DNA of 64,000 nt from Chlamydiales bacterium (lineage in GTDB: Bacteria; Chlamydiota; Chlamydiia; Chlamydiales; Criblamydiaceae), in NCBI GenBank assembly GCA_024233575.1, contig JACKPN010000001.1, positions 62,001 through 126,000 of the forward strand, read 5' to 3'. The notes beneath the pieces were generated by a model. That model was not told the origin of the DNA. It ran no database searches and saw only the letters and a program-made list of their open reading frames with translations. This document shows positions 29,637 to 37,563 of the stretch, one piece after another. The translations under genes and the position numbers were made by a program. The number at the start of each line of letters is the position of its first letter. The stretch's first letter is position 1.

Positions 29637-30032
29637 TTAAAGTCCTTTAAGGGAAACTTTAGCGCCAGCTTCTTCAACTTTCTTCTTGATCTCTTCAGCT
29701 TCAGCTTTAGGAGCAGACTCTTTAAGAGCCTTAGGTGCGCCTTCGACAAGCTCTTTTGCTTCTTTAAGACCAAGACCAGTAACTTCGCGGACTGCTTTAA
29801 TAACAGCGATCTTCTTGTCAGCAGGAGCGCTTTCAAGAGTTACTGCGAAGTCAGTTGCTTCTTCTTCAGCAGCGGCTTCACCGGCGGCAGCAGGTGCTGC
29901 GACGACTGCAGCAGCGGCTGCAGCTTTAACGCCCCACTTTTCTTCTAGGGCAGTTTTAAGCTCAGCCATCTCAAGAACGGTAAGCTTGCTTAGCTCTTCA
30001 ACTAATTGCTCTGTGGTTTTTTTCTCACTCAC
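29637..30032 (-). CDS. rplL: 50S ribosomal protein L7/L12
   Basis: This is the stalk protein that recruits translation factors. The 131-aa protein has the N-terminal dimerisation helix region ([26 protein letters not shown]), an Ala-rich hinge, and the conserved C-terminal domain ([29 protein letters not shown]). It follows rplJ with a 39-base gap. Confidence 0.98.
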   Translation of the reverse strand: MSEKKTTEQLVEELSKLTVLEMAELKTALEEKWGVKAAAAAAVVAAPAAAGEAAAEEEATDFAVTLESAPADKKIAVIKAVREVTGLGLKEAKELVEGAPKALKESAPKAEAEEIKKKVEEAGAKVSLKGL

Positions 30033-30071
30033 GGTACATACCTCACAATATGTTTTTTTAATTAATTTTTT

Positions 30072-30593
30072 TTAGTTATCGGCTTCCTGCTTGGATTTAT
30101 TTTCCAGGCAGTGCATTACGCTGGTAAGGATCGCTTCCATTGTTGAAAGCGTATGGCTCATTGGCGCCTCAAATACTGAGAGGAGCTGTGAGCGCATTTC
30201 ATCTTTACCTGGCAGTGTTGACAGAGTCTCTACTTGCTGACCGCTGTAGAGCTGTCCGTCGAAACGGCCGCCGATGACTTCAAACACGCCTTTGTTGTCT
30301 TTTTTGTACTGAAACACAGCCTTTGTTGTTTCGATCGCATCTTCACCTGCGAAGACGAGGCCGATATGGCCGGGAAGCTGGGACAGTTCTAGGGAAATTC
30401 CCGCAGCTTCAGCAGCTTTGACTAGGACACGTTTGCGAATAACTTTTACGCTTCCTCCCATTTTCGCAATATCGGTGCGAAAAGTGGATGCCAGATTGGC
30501 TGTCATGCCTTGATAGTGCATGATCACGAAGGAACCGAAGTTTTCAATCTCGTCTTTGACTTCATCTAAGAGGAGTTGTTTTTCTGGTCTCAT
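30072..30593 (-). CDS. rplJ: 50S ribosomal protein L10
   Basis: This is the base of the L7/L12 stalk. The 173-aa protein starts MRPEKQLLLDEVKDEIENFGSFVIMHYQGM, and its C-terminal helix region (MRSQLLSVFEAPMSHTLSTMEAIL) would bind L7/L12 dimers. It lies 18 bases after rplA in the same operon. Confidence 0.95.
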   Translation of the reverse strand: MRPEKQLLLDEVKDEIENFGSFVIMHYQGMTANLASTFRTDIAKMGGSVKVIRKRVLVKAAEAAGISLELSQLPGHIGLVFAGEDAIETTKAVFQYKKDNKGVFEVIGGRFDGQLYSGQQVETLSTLPGKDEMRSQLLSVFEAPMSHTLSTMEAILTSVMHCLENKSKQEADN

Positions 30594-30611
30594 GGTGATG
30601 CCGCTCCTTAA

Positions 30612-31304
30612 TTACGCTGCAGCCTGTCGCAGATCAATCTTCAATCCCGGACCCATCGTTGATGAGAGCGTCAGTGACACAAGATATTGACCTTTGGCAG
30701 CCGGTGGTTTTGCTTTTTGGATCGCGTCAAGTAGCGTTTCCACGTTTTCGACAATTTTATCTTCGTCGAAAGACAGCTTGCCCACACAGTTGTTAATGAC
30801 AGCATGACGGTCGAGTTTAAACTCGATCTTACCGCCTTTTAGCTCGGCAACAGCTTTAGCGACATCGGTCGTTACTGTTCCTGCTTTAGGAGTTGGCATC
30901 AGTCCTCGGGGTCCGAGTACTTTACCAAGGCGTCCAACGTGGCGCATCATGTCAGGAGTTGCGACGACGACATCAAAGTCGGTCCATCCCCCGTTTACTT
31001 TTTCTACAAGTTCTTCGTTTCCTGCGTAATCTGCTCCAGCATCTAGCGCTTCCTGTATTTTTTCACCTTGGGTGAATACGAGAATACGCAGAGTTTTACC
31101 TGTACCATTCGGTAATGATACGGTACCTCTAACGAGCTGGTCGGATTTACGAGGATCAACGCCGATTTTCAAAGACATGTCCACAGACTGGTCGAACTTG
31201 ACCGGAGGACATTTCTTTAAAATTGCGACGGCTTCCTTGACGGTGTAGCTTTTAGCTGCATCGTACAAGTTTGCCATCTCCCGAAATCGTTTACTTTGAC
31301 CCAT
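30612..31304 (-). CDS. rplA: 50S ribosomal protein L1
   Basis: This L1-stalk protein moves deacylated tRNA out of the E site and typically autoregulates the L11 operon by binding its mRNA. The 230-aa protein shows conserved stretches [56 protein letters not shown] (in pieces) and the C-terminal [15 protein letters not shown]. It starts six bases after rplK ends. Confidence 0.98.
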   Translation of the reverse strand: MGQSKRFREMANLYDAAKSYTVKEAVAILKKCPPVKFDQSVDMSLKIGVDPRKSDQLVRGTVSLPNGTGKTLRILVFTQGEKIQEALDAGADYAGNEELVEKVNGGWTDFDVVVATPDMMRHVGRLGKVLGPRGLMPTPKAGTVTTDVAKAVAELKGGKIEFKLDRHAVINNCVGKLSFDEDKIVENVETLLDAIQKAKPPAAKGQYLVSLTLSSTMGPGLKIDLRQAAA

Positions 31305-31310
31305 ATATAA

Positions 31311-31742
31311 TTACTCTTCTACGAGTTCAATGCCCATTGAACGGGCTGTTCCTAATACGATATTAATTGCGGCTTCTTCATCGCGAGCATTGAGATCGTC
31401 CATTTTTTCTTTAGCGATCTCGCGTGCTTGTTCACGAGTGATTTTTCCGACTTTGTCACGGTTAGGCACCGCTGAGCCTTTTGCAAGCTTGAGGTACTTT
31501 TTGAGCAGCTCAGGCATAGGTGGTTTTTTACAGATGAATGTAAACGACTTATCTGCGTAGACGCTGATCACAACAGGGAGGATATCTCCGCTCATGCTTT
31601 GTGTTTTAGCGTTGAATTCTTTACAGAACGCCATGATGTTTACGCCGGCAGCACCGAGGGCCGGACCGATTGGCGGTGCCGGATTCGCTTTACCTGCCGG
31701 GATCTGCAGTTTAATTGTTTTTTCTAATTTTTTCTTTGCCAT
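31311..31742 (-). CDS. rplK: 50S ribosomal protein L11
   Basis: This protein binds the GTPase-associated 23S rRNA region. The 143-aa protein has the N-terminal [20 protein letters not shown] and the [10 protein letters not shown] region, and a C-terminal rRNA-binding domain ending ...[13 protein letters not shown]. It stands between nusG and rplA, the standard order. Confidence 0.98.
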   Translation of the reverse strand: MAKKKLEKTIKLQIPAGKANPAPPIGPALGAAGVNIMAFCKEFNAKTQSMSGDILPVVISVYADKSFTFICKKPPMPELLKKYLKLAKGSAVPNRDKVGKITREQAREIAKEKMDDLNARDEEAAINIVLGTARSMGIELVEE

Positions 31743-31823
31743 TAGTTACCTCTATTTCATTTAATGCTCTTTGGTTACGCTACAGGTAGAGGCTGGTCCT
31801 GCTTGTTTCACCGATGAGAGCGA

Positions 31824-32381
31824 TTATGCTTCTGCTGAATTAGCTTCTTCTTCTGAAACCTCTTCAACCTGGACGAAGTCCAAATCATCTACGCGCGTTT
31901 CACGTCCGAAAATCGAGACGTTTACGCTGAGTTGCCCTTTGTCAGGGAAAACTTCAGTGACGGTGCCCATGAAGTTGACAAAGACGCCGTCGATAATCTT
32001 GACTACATCGCCAACTTTGAAGTGGTGTTTCTGTGTGACAGATTCTTTTTTCGATTCGAGGTCTCGGAGTATTTCATCAACTTCTCTTTCCGTCAAAGCT
32101 GTTGGTATATCACCACCCAGAAAGCCGATGATGCCCGGTGTCTTTTTGACATAGGACCATGATTCGTCGGTGAGAAGCATTTTGACGAGGATATATCCGG
32201 GCCAAAGACGCTTTTCGACAATCTTTTGTTCACCTTGTTTAACTTCCTGTACGTTCTCCGTGGGAACAATGACTTCGTCTATGAAGTCAAGCATTCCATG
32301 CTGTTCCCGTTGTTCTAGCAGCGCTTTTTTCGCTTTCTTTTCTTGTGCTGACAGTACTTGTACGACGTACCACTTATGCAT
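31824..32381 (-). CDS. nusG: transcription termination/antitermination factor NusG
   Basis: NusG couples RNA polymerase to Rho or the ribosome. The 185-aa protein has the N-terminal NGN domain (MHKWYVVQVLSAQEKKAKKAL, WPGYILVKMLLTDESWSYVKKTPGIIGFLGG in pieces) and a C-terminal KOW motif (FKVGDVVKIIDGVFVNFMGTV). It follows secE with a 36-base gap. Confidence 0.98.
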   Translation of the reverse strand: MHKWYVVQVLSAQEKKAKKALLEQREQHGMLDFIDEVIVPTENVQEVKQGEQKIVEKRLWPGYILVKMLLTDESWSYVKKTPGIIGFLGGDIPTALTEREVDEILRDLESKKESVTQKHHFKVGDVVKIIDGVFVNFMGTVTEVFPDKGQLSVNVSIFGRETRVDDLDFVQVEEVSEEEANSAEA

Positions 32382-32417
32382 TCAGCTACCTTACTGTTCG
32401 GGCCCGTTCACCGCAAT

Positions 32418-32699
32418 TTATCCGATGATGAGACGAGCGAAAGTTTCAATACCTTGTAATACGCTTCGGATCAGAAGATCTGTGAAGAAGACCCCAAAAC
32501 CGAAGGCTATCGTCGCACCTACGACGATCTTTGTATATGTTTGCAGCTCCTCACGGCTTGTCCAGCTAATTTTGCCGAACTCAGCCTTAATACCGGTAAG
32601 GAAAGATTCGGCATTTTTTGCTGTTGCCGAACTGCTTGTCTGCGTTTTTATCGTTTGTTCTGTCTTTTTCGCGTTCATCGTTTTCACGTTTACCGCCAC
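32418..32699 (-). CDS. secE: preprotein translocase subunit SecE
   Basis: This is the small essential subunit of the SecYEG translocon. The 93-aa protein has a polar N-terminus, an amphipathic helix (FLTGIKAEFGKISWTSREELQ) and one C-terminal membrane span. The start used is a GTG at 32699; an ATG at 32678 would remove seven residues. It lies between tRNA-Trp and nusG, the normal chlamydial arrangement. Confidence 0.93.
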   Translation of the reverse strand: MAVNVKTMNAKKTEQTIKTQTSSSATAKNAESFLTGIKAEFGKISWTSREELQTYTKIVVGATIAFGFGVFFTDLLIRSVLQGIETFARLIIG

Positions 32700-32731
32700 C
32701 TTTCCACCTCATGATATCGAGTCACATCAAA

Positions 32732-32804
32732 CGAGTGCGGAGGGACTCGAACCCCCGACCGGCGGCTTTGGAGGCCGCTGCTCTACCAGCTGAGCTACAC
32801 ACCC
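32732..32804 (-). tRNA. trpT: tRNA-Trp (CCA)
   Basis: A full cloverleaf folds from the minus strand: acceptor GGGTGTG / CGCACTC, D-arm TAGCTCAGCTGGTAGAGC, anticodon stem GCGGC / GCCGC enclosing CTCCAAA (anticodon CCA), TTCGAGT loop, and discriminator G as expected for tryptophan. No CCA is encoded. It lies between tuf and secE. Confidence 0.95.
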
Positions 32805-32852
32805 TGGAACGTATGCACCTGTATGCCGAAGCGGCGATACAGGCACGTTACA

Positions 32853-32874
32853 TGGCTCCGCTTTCGCGGAGCCA
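32853..32874 (-). terminator. hairpin downstream of tuf
   Basis: A 9-bp GC-rich stem (TGGCTCCGC / GCGGAGCCA) that has a GAAA tetraloop on the transcribed strand begins 22 bases after the tuf stop. There is no U-run, so it is probably a 3'-end stabiliser or processing signal between tuf and tRNA-Trp rather than a strong terminator. Confidence 0.45.
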
Positions 32875-32896
32875 CTAGCTATAACCGCTGTGTAGA

Positions 32897-34081
32897 TTAC
32901 TCGATAATCTCAGACACAGTACCGGCACCGATAGTACGGCCGCCTTCACGGATTGCGAAGCGCATACCGACTTCCATAGCAACTGGGCAGATCAGCTCAG
33001 CGATGATCTCGACGTTATCGCCAGGCATCACCATCTCAGTACCTTCCGGCAGTCTGATCGATCCGGTTACGTCTGTAGTTCTGAAGTAGAACTGTGGGCG
33101 ATATCCGGTGAAGAACGGCTTATGGCGTCCGCCTTCGTCTTTTGTCAAGATGTAGACAGGCCCTTTGAACTTGGTGTGCGGTGTGCAAGTACCAGGAGCG
33201 GCGAGAACCATACCACGCTGAACACGGCCTTTATCAACGCCACGCATCAGGATACCAACGTTTTCGCCGGCATCAGCATGATCCAGGGTTTTATTAAACA
33301 TTTCTAGGCCGGTAGCAACAGTCTCTAGAGTATCTTCGATACCGACGAGTTGAAGCTTATCGTTAAGCTTAACGACGCCGCGCTCGACACGACCGGTAGC
33401 TACAGTACCACGACCGGAGATTGAGAAGACGTCCTCGATAGGCATAAGGAATGGCTTATCGACATCACGCTCAGGAGTAGGGATCTTCTCGTCGACAGCT
33501 TTCATCAGTTCTTTAATCGCTTCGACGTACTTAGGATCGCCTTCAAGAGCTTTAAGAGCAGAACCGCGAACGATAGTCACGTCTTTGTACTCTTTAGACT
33601 CGAGAAGTTCTTGAAGTTCCATCTCAACGAGGTCTAGAAGTTCTGCATCTTCTTCGCCCAGCATGTCGCACTTGTTTAAGAAGACGACGATTGCAGGCAC
33701 CTGCATCTGGCGGCAAAGAAGGATGTGTTCACGCGTTTGAGGCATCGCACCGTCAGTAGCGGAAACGACGAGGATCGCGCCGTCCATCTGAGCAGCACCG
33801 GTGATCATGTTTTTAACGTAGTCGGCGTGGCCGGGGCAGTCAACGTGTGAATAGTGGCGGTTTTCTGTCTCGTACTCAACGTGCGAAGTGTTAATGGTAA
33901 TACCACGCGCCTTTTCTTCTGGAGCGTTGTCGATAGCGTCGTAGCTTTTGAAACTTGCACCACCTGATTCAGCAAGAACCTTGGTGATCGCAGCTGTCAG
34001 TGTCGTTTTACCATGGTCAACGTGGCCGACGGTACCAATGTTGACGTGCGTTTTATTGCGCTGATACGCTTCTTTTGCCAT
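32897..34081 (-). CDS. tuf: elongation factor Tu
   Basis: This GTPase delivers aminoacyl-tRNA to the ribosome. The 394-aa protein shows the G1 motif [10 protein letters not shown] near residue 18, [21 protein letters not shown] in pieces (G3), NKCD (G4), and the typical [14 protein letters not shown] switch. A GGAGG ribosome binding site lies a few bases before the ATG. The flanking tRNA-Thr and tRNA-Trp suggest co-transcription, as for E. coli tufB with its tRNA genes. Confidence 0.99.
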   Translation of the reverse strand: MAKEAYQRNKTHVNIGTVGHVDHGKTTLTAAITKVLAESGGASFKSYDAIDNAPEEKARGITINTSHVEYETENRHYSHVDCPGHADYVKNMITGAAQMDGAILVVSATDGAMPQTREHILLCRQMQVPAIVVFLNKCDMLGEEDAELLDLVEMELQELLESKEYKDVTIVRGSALKALEGDPKYVEAIKELMKAVDEKIPTPERDVDKPFLMPIEDVFSISGRGTVATGRVERGVVKLNDKLQLVGIEDTLETVATGLEMFNKTLDHADAGENVGILMRGVDKGRVQRGMVLAAPGTCTPHTKFKGPVYILTKDEGGRHKPFFTGYRPQFYFRTTDVTGSIRLPEGTEMVMPGDNVEIIAELICPVAMEVGMRFAIREGGRTIGAGTVSEIIE

Positions 34082-34183
34082 TTTGTCCTCCGTTAGACTT
34101 CAGCAATTTTGTTTTTAAAATTTCTTTTTACCGCTTTACCCGTATTCATGATAATGAAGAGTCATACGAATAAGCGGCTTTTC

Positions 34184-34255
34184 TGCCCAGAATAGGAATC
34201 GAACCTACGACCGCTTGCTTACCATGCAAGTGCTCTACCCCTGAGCTATCTGGGC
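34184..34255 (-). tRNA. thrT: tRNA-Thr (GGT)
   Basis: A complete cloverleaf lies on the minus strand: acceptor GCCCAGA / TCTGGGC, D-arm GCTCAGGGGTAGAGC, anticodon stem CTTGC / GCAAG around ATGGTAA (anticodon GGT), T-loop TTCGATT, discriminator A. No CCA is encoded. It is directly upstream of tuf and likely in the same transcript. Confidence 0.95.
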
Positions 34256-34394
34256 GTATTGCTGCTAGTTTCGAGCTGATTCAGCTCGAAAGGATGTCAG
34301 TTTAGGGCTTATCGCAAAAAAAAGCAAGATTAATAGCTTGATTTTTTAACGTTTTACCACATTAACCGTTCCCGGCTAGCAGTTAGGTTCCTTC

Positions 34395-34613
34395 CTATTT
34401 CTGACGATAGACGATTCTCGCCTTTGTCAAATCGTAGGGCGACATCTCTACAGTCACTACATCGCCTACGAGGATACGAATCTTCCTGACTCGCATCTTC
34501 CCACAAAGGTGGGCTAACACTTTTGATCCGTTTTCCAGTCTCACGCGAAAGTTCGAATTCGGCAGCATCTCTTCAACGGTTCCATCCAAACGAATCACAT
34601 CTTCTTTGGGCAT
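34395..34613 (-). CDS. infA: translation initiation factor IF-1
   Basis: This small S1-fold protein binds the ribosomal A site during initiation. The 72-aa protein starts [29 protein letters not shown] and ends in the basic [16 protein letters not shown], full length for the family. It is the first gene of the block leading to tuf, with a promoter at 34664-34691. Confidence 0.98.
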   Translation of the reverse strand: MPKEDVIRLDGTVEEMLPNSNFRVRLENGSKVLAHLCGKMRVRKIRILVGDVVTVEMSPYDLTKARIVYRQK

Positions 34614-34663
34614 ATCTGTCCTAAATTATTGCAAAGGAGTCATTTCCATATAAACGTACTACA

Positions 34664-34691
34664 AATTTAACATTTTTTTAATAAATGTCAA
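34664..34691 (-). promoter_or_regulatory. promoter upstream of infA
   Basis: On the minus strand a consensus TTGACA (34691-34686) is followed after 16 bases by TAAATT (34669-34664). The start point would lie about 45 bases before the infA ATG. An alternative -10 (TTAAAT) is one base closer. Confidence 0.6.
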
Positions 34692-34745
34692 GGAAAAACC
34701 CTTAGAATCAACGAAATATCTCCGGAACAGTCGTGTATACCGAAG

Positions 34746-34878
34746 TTGATTCAAGAATAGGTTTTTGACAAAGAGAAATCCACCGCTATTGGGAGATCGT
34801 AATCGCCCTTATATTCTTGAATTACGATCTCCCAATAGCGGCGTTTACTCAAAGACAAAATCGCGATTCTTGATTCAA
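34746..34878. repeat. 133-bp interrupted palindrome
   Basis: Two nested inverted repeats share one centre at 34812. The inner arms (34783-34803 and 34821-34841) are a perfect 21-bp match around a 17-base loop. The outer arms (34746-34758 and 34866-34878) match at 12 of 13 positions. The 24 bases between inner and outer arms on each side pair poorly and would form an internal loop. It lies between the end of the minus-strand gene at 34899 and the infA promoter. It could be a terminator, a small mobile repeat, or an RNA structure; no U-tract follows the inner stem. Confidence 0.8.
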
Positions 34879-34898
34879 TTTGTGTATAAATAATTATT

Positions 34899-36158
34899 TT
34901 ATGCAGGATTCATTTGCGTTATCATCGATCCGATTCCTGACACATACGGCACCGCTGCGAGGTAGCACTTCTTCCATAACGGCACACTCTCCCGCGGGGT
35001 GGTTTTGTCGGAATGTTGCCAAATCATCTCTGTCATCTCATGCCACTCCGGAAGGATGTAGAACTGGTCTAGCGACTCGGCAGCGATCACCTCTTTCATC
35101 AAGGATAGACGTTCCATGAGATGTTCCGGCGAAAATTCATAGGGTGCTTCTTTCTTCGCAAGCGGCGATCCCCGAGAAACACCTGCACCATTAATGTAAA
35201 AACTTTCAGATGTTCGCATTTCGATCAATTTGAGCAAGATCAATTTCTTGTCTGTCAGGCCCAACATATTCTGAGGGTGTTGTCCATTAAAATACTTTTC
35301 GATTTTTTTCAATCGCGGGCGCAGTGACATATCAAGAATATGCAACGCATTGCGAATCGTGCGTTCTTCAGTGTTCAGCGAAACATTTTTTTCCGGATCG
35401 CGGCTGCCGGAAACCACCGCAGCGGCCCCTACTCCATTAAATATCAATCTTTCAAAATCATGCCAAAAGAGGACATGTGTATCATAGAAAGGAATGCTCG
35501 GACCTTTTGCCATATGGAAGAATTCGCGAAGCGGCAGATCGTTACATGATTCTGGCGCGCATGCATGGATCAAACACAGGACGACATCTTCAATCATATC
35601 CATAACATCCGGATTACAGGCTATTAGCTCTCTCTTAGAGACAAAATTCTGTGGGCCATGGGTCCTTGAGAAGTGGGATTTTGCATTGGTTCCGATATCT
35701 GCATCTCCATGGTAAGGAATAAAGTCGGGCAAAGTGATCCCTAAACTGTATTGATAGTAGATCTGTGGAGTCTTTAAGCACATCCGAATGTTCTCTGAAT
35801 ACTTTAAGCCTGGATACATCTCCAGATGGCAGCAAACGTCCCGTGATTCTTTCCCTGTTGTAGTGTCGAAAACAGGGATATTCGATTCATACGTAAAGAT
35901 CTTCGGTGGATAGCCAAGTTTTTGCATCCCTTCCATCGCCTCTAGTAGCCCACATGTGGTAGACTGCTGAAACATCCAGTCCATCTTCGTTTTGATAACC
36001 TTCAACAGCAGCCGATCATGGGAATCGTCCATGTCGATATGCGTGCGCCACACAAAGACACGATGGTCAAAAGAGCCTTTGGCGGGCTTACTTTTTCCAT
36101 AAAATTCGTTTCCTGACATAAGAACTTCGCACACTGATAATTGGCTAATTGCTGACAT
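34899..36158 (-). CDS. hypothetical protein, 419 aa
   Basis: A GGAGG ribosome binding site precedes the ATG. It is a soluble, His- and Cys-containing protein with no signal or membrane segment. Short stretches such as DFIPYHGDADIGTNAKSHFSRTHGPQNF and YDTHVLFWHDFERLIFNGVGAAAVVSGSRDPE are distinctive, but I cannot place them in a family. It diverges from sufE. No function is proposed. Confidence 0.7.
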   Translation of the reverse strand: MSAISQLSVCEVLMSGNEFYGKSKPAKGSFDHRVFVWRTHIDMDDSHDRLLLKVIKTKMDWMFQQSTTCGLLEAMEGMQKLGYPPKIFTYESNIPVFDTTTGKESRDVCCHLEMYPGLKYSENIRMCLKTPQIYYQYSLGITLPDFIPYHGDADIGTNAKSHFSRTHGPQNFVSKRELIACNPDVMDMIEDVVLCLIHACAPESCNDLPLREFFHMAKGPSIPFYDTHVLFWHDFERLIFNGVGAAAVVSGSRDPEKNVSLNTEERTIRNALHILDMSLRPRLKKIEKYFNGQHPQNMLGLTDKKLILLKLIEMRTSESFYINGAGVSRGSPLAKKEAPYEFSPEHLMERLSLMKEVIAAESLDQFYILPEWHEMTEMIWQHSDKTTPRESVPLWKKCYLAAVPYVSGIGSMITQMNPA

Positions 36159-36274
36159 GGATACCTCCAGGTTGAGCAGAAGCTCATATCAGACCTGAAA
36201 ACCAATTGTCCACTTTTTTTTTAACATTAATAGCGAGGTATGTTAAACTTACTCCCAACAAAAAGGATCGATTA

Positions 36275-36703
36275 ATGAACACAAGCACTTGTCTTGAAAA
36301 GCAGCAACGCATCAAAGAGCTCTTTTCAACGTGTAAGTCGAAAGAGGAAACTTACGAAAAAATCATCGCGCTAGGCAAGAAAAATCCGAAGCTTGCTGAT
36401 GAATACAAAAACGCTGAAAACCTCGTCTCCGGATGCCAAAGTACGATGTATTTGAGGTCATGGGAAGAGGATGGCAGGATCTACTTTGCCGGCGAGTCGG
36501 ATGCGCTGATCTCCTCTGGGCTGGCTGTCCTTCTAATTGAAGTCTACAGCGGTGAACCGCCAGAAACCATTATCAAGTGCCCTCCAGATTATCTAGATGA
36601 GCTGAATATCAGCGGAAGTTTGACGCCGAACCGCGCCAGCGGGTTATATAGCATCCATCTTCGAATGAAGCAAGAAGCGCTAAAACATCTCATCAAACAG
36701 TAG
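36275..36703 (+). CDS. sufE: SufE-like sulfur acceptor protein
   Basis: SufE takes persulfide sulfur from a cysteine desulfurase (SufS) and passes it to Fe-S cluster scaffolds. From the ATG at 36275 (AAAGGA ribosome binding site) the protein is 142 aa, the normal SufE length. The catalytic Cys lies in the motif ENLVSGCQSTMYL at about residue 51, followed by the family pattern FAGESDALISSGLAVLLIEVYSG. The desulfurase partner is not in this window. The tyrosine phosphatase gene starts eight bases later. Confidence 0.92.
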   Translation: MNTSTCLEKQQRIKELFSTCKSKEETYEKIIALGKKNPKLADEYKNAENLVSGCQSTMYLRSWEEDGRIYFAGESDALISSGLAVLLIEVYSGEPPETIIKCPPDYLDELNISGSLTPNRASGLYSIHLRMKQEALKHLIKQ

Positions 36704-36711
36704 GAAAGCAT

Positions 36712-37563
36712 ATGTCACCTCTTTCAGACTTCTCCGACTCATGGAAACTTATTAATGCAATCCGCGAGGTTGACCCACATGGAAGCACGAATGAGCAATT
36801 TCTTAGTGGGTATGCGATCAAGTTCTATGGTGACGAACTAACATCGCCTGGGATCTTTGAAGCGCAGTTTCTTGTTCTAGAATGCCTGTTTCAGTTGATT
36901 GAAAATGCCTATCGATACAGAGCAGAAACTAAACATTTTTTTAATCAAAGCCAATATTTCTGTTATCATTTTAATGCCTGTCGCCTCGACAACGAAATCG
37001 TTAACGCCAGCCGTATACAGCTAGACCACTACAGATACATTGCAACTGGAGCGCCCTCCCAACTCAAATTTGGCGCGCAGTCCAGCGGTGAGCAGTATCT
37101 CAAGCTTTTAAAACAACACAATGTCAAGCTCGTTGTCGCCCTTGACCAGAGAGAAAAATACTGGGAAGAGGATAATCAAGAAGGTCCTGTGGTTGAACGA
37201 GAACTTTACTTCGAAAATCACAGAATCACGCAATTAGTTTGTGATTGGCCGGATGGAGGTCCTCCTAAAAAAAAGGCCTTGGATCTGTTGCTAAGCAAAA
37301 TGGAACAATACGCCAAAACAGAGAGTCCTATAGCCGTACATTGCTTCGCGGGACTCGGACGAACAGGGACTTTAATTGCCACTTTTGAAGCTTACAATAC
37401 AATTAAAAGCGGGTGCGAAGTGGTCAACCCATTCCGATCCGTTGTTTTGATGAGGCTGCAACGTATGTCTATGGTACAGACGCCAGAGCAGTATGCGTCC
37501 ATTGTCAAAGCTGCAAAGCGCCATTTTAAAGCGCTAAAAGAACAGGCTCCTCCCGAACATTAA
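36712..37563 (+). CDS. classical protein tyrosine phosphatase
   Basis: The 283-aa protein carries the classical eukaryote-type PTP signatures. These are NEIVNASRIQLDHYRYIATGAP near 94-115 (compare YINAS..YIATQGP), the WPD loop CDWPDGGPP at 177-185 (general acid Asp181), and the active-site loop VHCFAGLGRTG with nucleophile Cys211 and Arg217. The C-terminal TPEQY gives the Q-loop-like Gln. No Sec signal is seen. In intracellular pathogens such enzymes (for example Yersinia YopH) act on host proteins after type III secretion, a plausible but unproven role here. It overlaps the convergent Hsp70-like gene by 38 bases. Confidence 0.88.
   Translation: MSPLSDFSDSWKLINAIREVDPHGSTNEQFLSGYAIKFYGDELTSPGIFEAQFLVLECLFQLIENAYRYRAETKHFFNQSQYFCYHFNACRLDNEIVNASRIQLDHYRYIATGAPSQLKFGAQSSGEQYLKLLKQHNVKLVVALDQREKYWEEDNQEGPVVERELYFENHRITQLVCDWPDGGPPKKKALDLLLSKMEQYAKTESPIAVHCFAGLGRTGTLIATFEAYNTIKSGCEVVNPFRSVVLMRLQRMSMVQTPEQYASIVKAAKRHFKALKEQAPPEH

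Noticed and set aside
32618..32878. Plus-strand frame containing RDSNPRPAALEAAALPAELH
   Set aside because: This peptide is the antisense reading of the tRNA-Trp gene, a well-known artefact, not a gene.
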